DNA of 49,541 nucleotides from Candidatus Aphodousia faecipullorum (GTDB taxonomy: Bacteria > Pseudomonadota > Gammaproteobacteria > Burkholderiales > Burkholderiaceae_F): contig DVNR01000067.1 in the NCBI GenBank assembly GCA_018714205.1, positions 1 through 49,541 on the forward strand, written 5' to 3'. Under the pieces are notes generated by a model. The model was given only the letters and a program-made list of their open reading frames with translations, ran no database searches and had not been told where the DNA came from. The position numbers and the translations under genes are program-made. Positions 17,267-24,359 of the stretch are shown one piece after another (the stretch's first letter is position 1; each line of letters opens with the position of its first letter).

Positions 17267-17425
17267 AAATTTTTAGAATATTTTGCAAAATAAAAAACTT
17301 TAAAGCAGGTTGGAAAGTCAGGAGTTATTTTGCTGATAAGATAAAGTCAAACAGACCGAAGTATGTCGCTTCTTCGGTTGCTTCATCGAATTGATGATGT
17401 TTTTATTGCGGCGAGAGGGGAATGG

Positions 17426-17830
17426 ATGGAATTTACTATTCGTGAAGTTTCACAGCGCTTTAACATATCTGCATCGACACTGCGTTACTACGATAAGGAG
17501 GGCCTTTTCCCTTTCATGCAAAAAAAGGCGTCCGGGTATCGAACGTTCAGTGAGAAAGATTTGGCTTGTCTGGAATTGGTTCAGTGTTTGAAAAGCACCG
17601 GACTGAGCATTAAGGAAATTAAACAATTTTTTGATTTGGCTGTGCAAGGCGAGGGAACGGTTCCGGAGAGACTGCGACTATTCGAAGCTCGCCGAGATTT
17701 TGTTATGAAACAAATATCCCAGCTTCAGGATCATTTAAGGGTGATCAACGCGCAATGTGAGTTTTACAGAACTTGGCAAACCAAAGGGCGCGAAGCTGCG
17801 ATAAGGCTTAATGGAAAAAAGTTGTTGTGA
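17426..17830 (+). CDS. MerR-family transcriptional regulator
   Basis: This ~134-residue regulator has an N-terminal winged helix (FTIREVSQRFNISASTLRYYDKEGL, with the typical LRYYD turn) and a second wing motif SGYRTFSEKDL. A dimerisation helix follows, running to about residue 110 with QISQLQDHLRVINAQ. The ATG at 17426 follows GAGAGGGG and starts exactly at the DNA-binding domain; an upstream in-frame ATG at 17363 would add 21 residues unlike the family. The C terminus has a single Cys and no metal-site pattern of MerR, ZntR or CueR, so it is more like the YhdM/small-molecule branch. It diverges from the methyltransferase-lar operon and precedes an MFS gene, either of which it may control. 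Confidence 0.85.
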   Translation: MEFTIREVSQRFNISASTLRYYDKEGLFPFMQKKASGYRTFSEKDLACLELVQCLKSTGLSIKEIKQFFDLAVQGEGTVPERLRLFEARRDFVMKQISQLQDHLRVINAQCEFYRTWQTKGREAAIRLNGKKLL

Positions 17831-17849
17831 AGGACGCATAATCTCGCGA

Positions 17850-17885
17850 GGGGGATGAAACGAAAAGTTCCATCCCCCCTATAAT
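17850..17885 (+). promoter_or_regulatory. 12-bp inverted repeat abutting a TATAAT box upstream of the MFS gene
   Basis: GGGGGATGAAAC (17850-17861) pairs with GTTCCATCCCCC (17867-17878) with one mismatch and a 5-base loop. A perfect TATAAT begins two bases later, at 17880-17885. There is no T-tract, so it is a poor terminator for merR. It may be an operator controlling the MFS promoter. No good -35 is visible in the expected place. Confidence 0.4.
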
Positions 17886-17912
17886 ACGTGTCCGATCAAT
17901 CGTGAGATAGTT

Positions 17913-19076
17913 ATGACATCAAGCCGGACACTTCGCGAATATTTTCAGTCCATACCGCCAGAAAACACAGCAACCCGGATAAGTTTTTTTCTTGCCGGTT
18001 TTATGATGGCGATTTGGGCCGCCATGGTTCCGTTTATCAAGGCGCGCTTATCGCTCGATGAAGCTCATCTCGGGACTTTGCTTCTGTGCGTTGGTCTTGG
18101 GGCATTGTGTGTCATGCCGTTTTGTGGTGGCGTTATCGCGCGTCATGGCGTGGGCTTCCTATTAAAAAGGGCGTACTTTCTTGCCTCCGCATTGCTTTTC
18201 GCTGTCTATTTTTCACAAAATGTTTTCTTAACAGCAGCCGTTCTTTTTTTATTTGGAATGGTTTTCGGCAGCATTGATGTTTCGATGAACGTGCATGCGG
18301 TTGAAGTGGATCGTCGTAGCTCTAAGCGCTTAATCGCTGGGTTTCACGCCTTGTACTCTTTCGGCAATGTCGCCGGGGCCTTGGGCATGGCGACATTGTT
18401 AAACGTCAACTTTTCTGTTTGGATGTCTGTCGCCATTTTGCTCATATTAGGTTTGTTTGCGTGGATTCTTGTTTACCGAAACCTTCTGTTTGATGCTGGT
18501 CGATCTTCTGAAAAAGCACCGGCTTTCGCTGTGCCCAGAGGCTTTGTTTTGCTTTTGGGGTTGATTTGCTTTGTTCTTTTTATGGTTGAGGGAGCTGTTC
18601 TTGATTGGGGTGGCGTTTTTTTAATCCAAGAAAAGCGGGTTGCAATTGAGAACGCTGGTTTGGCGTTTGCATCGTTTGCAACGGCGATGACCTTGATGCG
18701 CTTGTTGGGAGATCGTTTAATCACCATTGCCGGTCCCCGTCTTTGTGTGCTGTTGGGGGCGCTTATGGCCGCTTTGGCGTTGGTGGGGACATTGGCTTTT
18801 CAGAACATTTACTGTGTGATCGCCTCCTTTTTCTTTTTAGGGCTAGGTTTAGCTAATTTGGTGCCCATTGCATTCGCTTCCACAGCAAACCAGAATTTGA
18901 TGCCAATGAGCATGGCTTTGGCGGCGGTGACAACGTTGGGCTACGGCGGACAGCTACTAGGACCGGCCTTTATCGGTTATGTTGCAAAGGGCACAGAGTT
19001 GAGTGTGGCTTTCGCGTTGCTTGCCTTTTTAATGACGATTGTGGCTGTGAGTTTCGTTATCTTCCGACGTCATTAA
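17913..19076 (+). CDS. MFS transporter, YbjJ/FucP-like
   Basis: This 387-residue permease has twelve hydrophobic segments. The pattern FFLAGFMMAIWAAMVPFIK at the N terminus, the motif VFGSIDVSMNVHAVEVDRR and GFHALYSFGNVAGALG in the middle loop resemble the YbjJ/inner-membrane MFS branch related to sugar permeases. There is no fused domain. The substrate cannot be told. It follows merR by 82 bases on the same strand behind an inverted repeat and -10 box, so it may be MerR-controlled. It ends at a bidirectional terminator. Confidence 0.85.
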   Translation: MTSSRTLREYFQSIPPENTATRISFFLAGFMMAIWAAMVPFIKARLSLDEAHLGTLLLCVGLGALCVMPFCGGVIARHGVGFLLKRAYFLASALLFAVYFSQNVFLTAAVLFLFGMVFGSIDVSMNVHAVEVDRRSSKRLIAGFHALYSFGNVAGALGMATLLNVNFSVWMSVAILLILGLFAWILVYRNLLFDAGRSSEKAPAFAVPRGFVLLLGLICFVLFMVEGAVLDWGGVFLIQEKRVAIENAGLAFASFATAMTLMRLLGDRLITIAGPRLCVLLGALMAALALVGTLAFQNIYCVIASFFFLGLGLANLVPIAFASTANQNLMPMSMALAAVTTLGYGGQLLGPAFIGYVAKGTELSVAFALLAFLMTIVAVSFVIFRRH

Positions 19077-19081
19077 TTTTA

Positions 19082-19116
19082 TAAAAGAACGGCTTGGGAA
19101 TGGCTACCCAAGCCGT
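19082..19116. terminator. Bidirectional terminator between MFS gene and second ligase
   Basis: A perfect 10-bp stem (ACGGCTTGGG at 19089-19098 with CCCAAGCCGT at 19107-19116) lies between two convergent genes. On the minus strand it is followed by TCTTTTAT. Confidence 0.82.
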
Positions 19117-19138
19117 CAGGACTCAAAAATCAGCCATT

Positions 19139-20989
19139 TCAATGATTTCTGGCATCAGCGTAAAGGCTTGCGATGGCATCCTGATACCGGGCCTTAATAA
19201 TGCGACGTTTCAGTTTTAGAGTCGGGGTGAGCATGCCGTTCTCAATCGTCCAAGGCTCAAGTGTCAGGATAACCGAGCGGGGCACTCCATACTGCGGAAA
19301 GCCGCGGGTTAATTTTTTCACTCGCTTCAGCACTGCGTGCGTGGCCGCTTTGCTTGTTAAAGAAGCCGAATCATTGGGATCCAAGGAAAGCTCTTTTGCC
19401 AATTCTTCCCAAGCCTTTTTTTCTAAAACAATCAGCGCGCTGATGTAGGGCAAGTCTTCGCCAACCGCCATGACTTGCGCAAAAAGAGGATCGTTTTCAA
19501 TAGCCATCTCCAAGTCGGCAGGCGGTATTTTCTCGCCGGTGCTGGTGACAATGATTTCCTTGATTCGCCCCTTGATTCTGACATAACCGTTGGGAAGAAT
19601 ATCCGCCTGGTCACCTGTTCTGAGCCAACCATCCTCAGTGAAAACGTCCTGAGTCGCATCATCGCGCTTCCAGTAGCCGCGCATGACACTGGGGCCCCGA
19701 ACCTGAAGTTCGTCATTGTCTCCCAATCGCATTTCAACATTAGGCAACGCGGGTCCCACCGTCGAGGGATCGTTGCCGTGTTCTTTGTTGACTGCGAGAA
19801 TCGGACTCGTTTCGGTCATGCCGTACCCTTGATAAATCGGAATCCCAAGCGCAATAAACGTTCTGGCAACTGTTTGATTTAATGCCGCGCCACCGGAAAT
19901 AAAGGCATGAGGACGTACTCCACCGAAAACTTCACGCAGAGACGAGCCGACTTTTTTATCAAGCCACGCGGCAACTAATGGATCCAGGAACTCTCGCCAG
20001 GAATGTTCAACCTCAAGACCATTTTCTTTGCAGAAACGGCGCCAACCAACTTCAACAGCCCAATGAAAAACATAGCGAACCACACAGCTCTCTTTATTTA
20101 GCTTTTCTGTCAGTCGGGCGTAGACACGTTCATAGATCCTGGGCACCGACATCAGAATGGACGGCTTGGTCGCTTGTAAATCATCTATGATTTGCAAAAT
20201 GTTTCTGTTAAATGTGATCTTGTTGCCCATTCCCATGGCAAGGTAGTACGTAGTCGTCCGCTCAAACGTGTGAGATAGCGGCAAAAATGAAAACCAAGTG
20301 TCTTCCGGGTTTGGACAAATATTTCCCATAACGCCCTTGGCGTTTTCTAGAATGTTTTCATGGCTGAGCATGACGCCTTTGGGACGCCCGGTCGTGCCGG
20401 AAGTGTAAACAAGGGCTGCCAAGTCTTGTGGATCCAACTCAATGTCGGGGATGGCGATGTTATCTGCGGCGTCAAGCCAATCATCTAACGTGACGACATT
20501 GACAGGATTGTTGTTTGGCAAATCATCTGTGTCCAATGTGTCATCGGTAATGACTACGGTATGTAGATTGGGAAGTGTTTCTGCCTGACGGATGTTTTTC
20601 CATTTCAGGTATTTCGCAGTCACCAGCACGCGCGCTTCACTGTCATTTAATATGAAAGCGCTCGAACCCGGGGTGTCAACAGCATGCAATGGAACTGGCA
20701 CTAGCGCGCGGGATAGTGCGGCGAGGTCAAAACAAATAGCGTCTGGACCGTTAGGCAACAACATGGCGACTCTGGAGCCACGCTCTAAATTGAGTTTCAC
20801 AAAAGCGCGTTGCCAGCGCTGGACTCGTTCATAGAGTTCCCTATAAGAGAGGGTTTGCCAAGTTTTTTCGCCATTGACATAAAAACAGAGGGCCGGTAAA
20901 TCGTCATGTTTGCCAAGGTGATGAGTAAGCACTTCCGGAAGAACACGGATTTTTAAAAAATCCTCATAGCGGCTTTGAGTGGTTTCCAT
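19139..20989 (-). CDS. Long-chain acyl-CoA synthetase / AMP-dependent ligase (paralogue 2)
   Basis: This 616-residue ANL-superfamily ligase is a clear paralogue of the one at 10075-11907. Both carry YTSGTTGRPKGVML, a long shared block around QVRGPSVM and the same GYG(L/M)TE and EIIVTSTGEKI motifs. The enzyme should form an acyl-adenylate and then an acyl-CoA. The ATG at 20989 has only a weak ribosome binding site (GGAAC). The gene is monocistronic. Two copies 7 kb apart with different flanks suggest an old duplication with possible substrate divergence rather than a recent tandem copy. Confidence 0.88.
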   Translation of the reverse strand: METTQSRYEDFLKIRVLPEVLTHHLGKHDDLPALCFYVNGEKTWQTLSYRELYERVQRWQRAFVKLNLERGSRVAMLLPNGPDAICFDLAALSRALVPVPLHAVDTPGSSAFILNDSEARVLVTAKYLKWKNIRQAETLPNLHTVVITDDTLDTDDLPNNNPVNVVTLDDWLDAADNIAIPDIELDPQDLAALVYTSGTTGRPKGVMLSHENILENAKGVMGNICPNPEDTWFSFLPLSHTFERTTTYYLAMGMGNKITFNRNILQIIDDLQATKPSILMSVPRIYERVYARLTEKLNKESCVVRYVFHWAVEVGWRRFCKENGLEVEHSWREFLDPLVAAWLDKKVGSSLREVFGGVRPHAFISGGAALNQTVARTFIALGIPIYQGYGMTETSPILAVNKEHGNDPSTVGPALPNVEMRLGDNDELQVRGPSVMRGYWKRDDATQDVFTEDGWLRTGDQADILPNGYVRIKGRIKEIIVTSTGEKIPPADLEMAIENDPLFAQVMAVGEDLPYISALIVLEKKAWEELAKELSLDPNDSASLTSKAATHAVLKRVKKLTRGFPQYGVPRSVILTLEPWTIENGMLTPTLKLKRRIIKARYQDAIASLYADARNH

Positions 20990-21625
20990 AAATCTGTTCC
21001 AAATCGAAGCATGCGCGAGCGAAGTTCACTTGACAAGCTTCATAAAATACTGCTGTGGGAACCTTTGTCGTCAGACAGAGCAGTAAGCTCAGCTCCCTTC
21101 ATTTCAAAAACTTAGTTGCGAACGCTCCTGGCGTTGATTTGATCGGTCAAGATTCTTTGCCATGTCGGAGGGGGCGCGTCATCGCAAAATCGCTTCAACC
21201 TCTCGGAACATTTGGCTCATTGTCGTCAAAGACGAGACTTGGTCCTGCCTCCCGATTTATGCGTTCGCATTAGAACGTGTCCGTTTGGGTAAACCAAAGC
21301 TTTTCCGCCCTATCTTCGTCAGGATCGGTCAACGATCAAGTTTTTATATCGCAAGCTTTTGCTAATGTACAAGGATTTTCTTCTAAAGTTAAGCTACTCA
21401 ACTGATCGGATTACCCAAAATAGGTTATTAAGGTTTTTTGGATATAGGCTGACAAAGCGAGCTACCGGGAGGTGAGGAAAAACCCTTTCTTTTGTGGTTT
21501 TGTAAGTCGAAATCCCTATTTTTGCATGAAAAAACGGCGAAAAAACAAGAACATCCTTTGTTATTAAAGCGATTAATGATTAAAATGAGCTTGAATTTTT
21601 CATTCAATGCATGTCGCTCCTCCAA
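20990..21625. other. Gene-free stretch with no recognisable content
   Basis: I find no convincing gene, RNA or mobile element here. Short open frames on the plus strand (for example 21055-21273 and 21162-21365) have no ribosome binding site and no recognisable motif, and they overlap one another in different frames. The sequence may be the remains of a decayed gene plus the upstream region of the minus-strand ligase. Confidence 0.5.
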
Positions 21626-21723
21626 TGAGAGTCGAACCACCCGGTCCGTGGTTTATTAATCTCTCAGCATGCTGTGGGAAAAAAGTTACAGAAATCGGGC
21701 AACGAATTTTTGTAACTTTTTTC
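21626..21723. other. Pair of strong inverted repeats, candidate small RNA or terminator
   Basis: Two structured elements are adjacent. The first (21626-21666) pairs TGAGAG with CTCTCA around an inner AACCAC/GTGGTT hairpin with a 7-base loop. The second is a perfect 13-bp repeat, GAAAAAAGTTACA (21678-21690) with TGTAACTTTTTTC (21711-21723), which ends in a T-rich tract on the plus strand and also on the minus strand. Together they look like the end of a structured transcript, but no gene or clear promoter lies upstream. Confidence 0.4.
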
Positions 21724-21829
21724 TTTTTCTATTCCCGTGTTTTTCTCTCTTATTCAATTCGTTGTTTTTATTGACCATTTCAGGAAACATACGACACAAC
21801 CTATCCATAGAGTTTCTTTCTTTTGTTTA

Positions 21830-21845
21830 CCACAATATCTTGTGT
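21830..21845 (+). promoter_or_regulatory. NrdR-box-like site upstream of nrdD
   Basis: CCACAATATCTTGTGT matches the NrdR consensus ACACWATATATWGTGT at 14 of 16 positions and is itself a near-palindrome. NrdR represses ribonucleotide reductase operons in most bacteria. NrdR boxes normally occur in pairs. Only a weak upstream half-site (ACACAA, 21794-21799) is visible at the wrong spacing, so a second box is uncertain. The site lies 197 bases before the nrdD start. Confidence 0.6.
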
Positions 21846-21968
21846 AATAGGGAAAACCCTATCAGGTCATGTGGCTTGCAAAAATCTGTGTGTGGATTGA
21901 TTTTTCAGTTAAAACACCCAGTACTGACTTCAGCTATTTAGTGCTTGCCCGCTTTTTATGCAAATTAT

Positions 21969-21983
21969 TCAAGATGATCTTGA
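21969..21983 (+). promoter_or_regulatory. Perfect palindrome in the nrdD leader
   Basis: TCAAGAT-G-ATCTTGA is a perfect 7-bp inverted repeat around one base, 58 bases upstream of the nrdD start. It resembles a regulator binding site but not the spacing of an FNR box. The protein that might bind it is unknown. Confidence 0.35.
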
Positions 21984-21999
21984 TAGAGTTTAAGCACTG

Positions 22000-22028
22000 G
22001 CTGCCTTTTGTCTTAGGCAGCGTTTTTT
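22000..22028 (+). terminator. Terminator-like hairpin immediately before the nrdD ribosome binding site
   Basis: GCTGCC (22000-22005) pairs with GGCAGC (22016-22021) over a 10-base loop, followed by GTTTTTT. The T-run ends two bases before the GGAG that serves nrdD. Any transcript from the NrdR-box region must pass it, so it may act as an attenuator; alternatively it ends an upstream transcript and nrdD has a very close promoter. Confidence 0.55.
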
Positions 22029-22041
22029 CGGAGCAGGCTTC

Positions 22042-24081
22042 ATGGAGCAGTGTTTGACCCATTTGATAAAGCGTGATGGCAGCGTCAAAGATTTTGACGC
22101 GAGCAAGATTGTCAATGCCATCGCCAAAGCCGGAAAAGCGACCGGCGAGTTTGATATCGGGATTGCGCAGCAATTGACCGAGGAACGTGTTTTACCGAAG
22201 TTGCGCGCACTAAAGCTTGTGACTCCTCACATTGAACAGGTGCAGGACGCAGTTGAACAGTCGCTTTTTGAAGCGGGACACTTCAATACATTGCGTGCCT
22301 ATATCGTTTATCGTGAACAACGTCGAAAAGCTCGTGACGCTCGGCAAAGCTGGGTTAACGTCGAAAGCTCAATCAATGAATATCTCCAGCAGCTTGACTG
22401 GCGCGTCAATGCCAACGCCAATCAAGGGTATTCATTGGGTGGATTGATTCTGAACGTTTCCGGTAAGGTCGTGGCCAACTATTGGCTCAATTACATCTAT
22501 CCTCAGGAAATCGGTCGCGCTCATCGAGAAGGGGATTTTCACATTCACGATTTGGATATGCTTTCGGGCTATTGTGCCGGATGGTCACTGCGCACCCTAT
22601 TGAACGAAGGGTTAAATGGCGTGCCGGGCAAAGTGGAAGCAGGCGCTCCCAAACATTTATCCTCAGCAACCGGACAAATTGTTAACTTTTTGGGAACGAT
22701 GCAAAACGAATGGGCAGGGGCTCAAGCGTTTTCATCCTTCGACACGTATTTGGCTCCGTTTATCAAGAAGGACAATGTGCCTTATGATGAAGTGGTTCAG
22801 TGCATTCAGGAGCTCATCTATAACCTCAACGTGCCTTCCCGCTGGGGCACGCAGACGCCTTTTACCAATTTAACGTTTGACTGGACGTGCCCGGATGACC
22901 TCAAGGGACAGCATCCGATCATCGCTGGTGAAGAAATGCCTTTCACCTACGGTGATTGCAAAGCTGAAATGGACATGATCAATCGGGCTTACATTGAGAT
23001 CATGACGCAGGGTGATGCGAAAGGTCGTGTCTTCACGTTCCCGATTCCAACTTACAACATCACGCCGGATTTTGACTGGGACAGCGAGAATGCCACGCGA
23101 CTTTTCGCCATGACAGCCAAGTACGGCTTGCCGTACTTTCAGAACTTCATCAATTCTGAATTGAAGCCGAACATGATCCGATCCATGTGCTGCCGGCTGC
23201 AGCTTGATTTGCGAGAGCTGTTAAAGCGTGGAAACGGTCTTTTCGGTTCCGCTGAACAAACCGGTTCATTGGGTGTTGTGACCATCAACTGCGCTCGTTT
23301 GGGGTATTTGTTCAAGGGGGATGAAAAGGGACTTTACGAGCGCCTGGACCATTTGATGGATATGGCGAAGACCAGTCTCGAGATTAAGCGTAAAGTCATC
23401 CAGCGCCATATCGACCAGGGGCTTTTCCCGTATACCAAGCGTTATTTGGGAACATTGCGCAACCATTTCTCCACAATTGGGGTAAACGGGATCAACGAAT
23501 GCATTCGCAATTTCACTAACGACGAGCACGACATCACGGACGATTGGGGGCATCAATTCGCCGTGGATCTACTTGATCACGTACGGGCTCGCATGGTGCA
23601 ATTCCAAGAAGAGACCGGGCACATGTACAACCTGGAAGCGACGCCAGCCGAAGGGACAACATACCGTTTTGCCAAAGAAGACCGCAAACGCTTCCCGGAC
23701 ATCTTGCAGGCGGGCACGCCCTCCAATCCATACTATACAAACAGTTCGCAGTTGCCAGCCGGCTTTACTGATGATCCTTTCTTGGCCCTCGAAATGCAAG
23801 ACGATTTGCAGCGCAAATACACAGGTGGAACAGTGTTGCACCTTTATATGGCCGATGCCGTCAGTTCCGCTCAAGCCTGCAAAGAACTTGTTCGACGCGC
23901 TTTGACCAGGTTCCGTTTGCCGTACTTGACAGTGACGCCAACATTTTCCATTTGTCCCAAGCACGGTTATATCTCCGGTCGACATGATTTCTGCCCGATC
24001 TGCGATGCGGAACTCATTCAAAAGAAAAAGGCTGAAGCGGCAAAAAAGTGTGCCGACCCAACCTGTGAAGAAAAGGCTTAA
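22042..24081 (+). CDS. nrdD: Anaerobic ribonucleotide reductase catalytic polypeptide, glycyl-radical domain missing
   Basis: This 679-residue class III ribonucleoside-triphosphate reductase reduces NTPs to dNTPs without oxygen. An ATP-cone allosteric domain fills residues ~4-95 (LIKRDGSVKDFDASKI). The ten-stranded barrel carries Cys178 in GYCAGWS and Cys383-Cys384 in SMCCRLQLD, the latter on the expected radical-cysteine loop. Near the C terminus a zinc site is visible as C638-x2-H641 and C651-x2-C654 (SICPKHGY, FCPICD). In full-length NrdD the RVxGY glycyl-radical motif follows the zinc site. Here a Lys/Ala/Glu-rich tail follows instead and the frame stops. The glycyl motif is encoded by the next small gene. 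The start is supported by GGAG 9 bases upstream. Confidence 0.93.
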   Translation: MEQCLTHLIKRDGSVKDFDASKIVNAIAKAGKATGEFDIGIAQQLTEERVLPKLRALKLVTPHIEQVQDAVEQSLFEAGHFNTLRAYIVYREQRRKARDARQSWVNVESSINEYLQQLDWRVNANANQGYSLGGLILNVSGKVVANYWLNYIYPQEIGRAHREGDFHIHDLDMLSGYCAGWSLRTLLNEGLNGVPGKVEAGAPKHLSSATGQIVNFLGTMQNEWAGAQAFSSFDTYLAPFIKKDNVPYDEVVQCIQELIYNLNVPSRWGTQTPFTNLTFDWTCPDDLKGQHPIIAGEEMPFTYGDCKAEMDMINRAYIEIMTQGDAKGRVFTFPIPTYNITPDFDWDSENATRLFAMTAKYGLPYFQNFINSELKPNMIRSMCCRLQLDLRELLKRGNGLFGSAEQTGSLGVVTINCARLGYLFKGDEKGLYERLDHLMDMAKTSLEIKRKVIQRHIDQGLFPYTKRYLGTLRNHFSTIGVNGINECIRNFTNDEHDITDDWGHQFAVDLLDHVRARMVQFQEETGHMYNLEATPAEGTTYRFAKEDRKRFPDILQAGTPSNPYYTNSSQLPAGFTDDPFLALEMQDDLQRKYTGGTVLHLYMADAVSSAQACKELVRRALTRFRLPYLTVTPTFSICPKHGYISGRHDFCPICDAELIQKKKAEAAKKCADPTCEEKA

Positions 24082-24102
24082 CTGATTTTTAAGGAAAAAA
24101 TG

Positions 24103-24288
24103 ATGTCTGAAAAAGAAGAAATCCGCCTAGATGATAAGGAACGCCAGCCCTGTGAAGTATGGACACGTGTGATGGGTTACCACCGTCCAGTTTCCTCATT
24201 TAATGTGGGCAAAAAAGGGGAATTCGAAGAACGCAAGTGCTTTGTTGAAGATAAGTGCCACTTGGACGAGAAAACCGTTCAACATTAA
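24103..24288 (+). CDS. Detached NrdD glycyl-radical domain
   Basis: This 61-residue protein consists of a charged N terminus (MSEKEEIRLDDKERQ) followed by CEVWTRVMGYHRPVSSFNVG and KKGEFEERKCF, which is the C-terminal glycyl-radical segment of class III ribonucleotide reductase. Gly25 in RVMGY is the predicted radical site, made by NrdG. An AAGGA ribosome binding site lies 7 bases before this ATG; an adjacent ATG at 24100 is closer to it. It is in the same frame as nrdD, separated by one TAA and seven sense codons, so read-through would give a 748-residue fusion. Independent synthesis and assembly with NrdD is the simplest reading; how the two chains dock is not known to me. Confidence 0.88.
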   Translation: MSEKEEIRLDDKERQPCEVWTRVMGYHRPVSSFNVGKKGEFEERKCFVEDKCHLDEKTVQH

Positions 24289-24306
24289 AGGCTAGTTAAA
24301 TCATAT

Positions 24307-24349
24307 GGGCGCAGTGTTGAAGTTTCTCAGGCTCTGCGCCCTTTCTTTT
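24307..24349 (+). terminator. Intrinsic terminator/attenuator between the glycyl-domain gene and nrdG
   Basis: GGGCGCAG (24307-24314) pairs perfectly with CTGCGCCC (24334-24341) over a 19-base loop, followed by TTTCTTTT. The nrdG ribosome binding site begins directly after the T-run. Partial termination would keep NrdG, the catalytic activase, below NrdD. Confidence 0.75.
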
Positions 24350-24359
24350 AGGAGCGATC

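Noticed and set aside
21055..21365. Short plus-strand open frames in the 1-kb gap, considered as a small protein or transposase remnant
   Set aside because: There is no ribosome binding site, the frames overlap each other, and no recognisable motif is present.
21626..21666. Hairpin region with GAGTCGAACCACC considered as part of a tRNA
   Set aside because: No acceptor stem, anticodon arm or standard T-loop could be placed around it on either strand.
23569..24021. 150-residue minus-strand open frame within nrdD
   Set aside because: It lies opposite the conserved C-terminal half of nrdD and has no start signal; it is a shadow frame.
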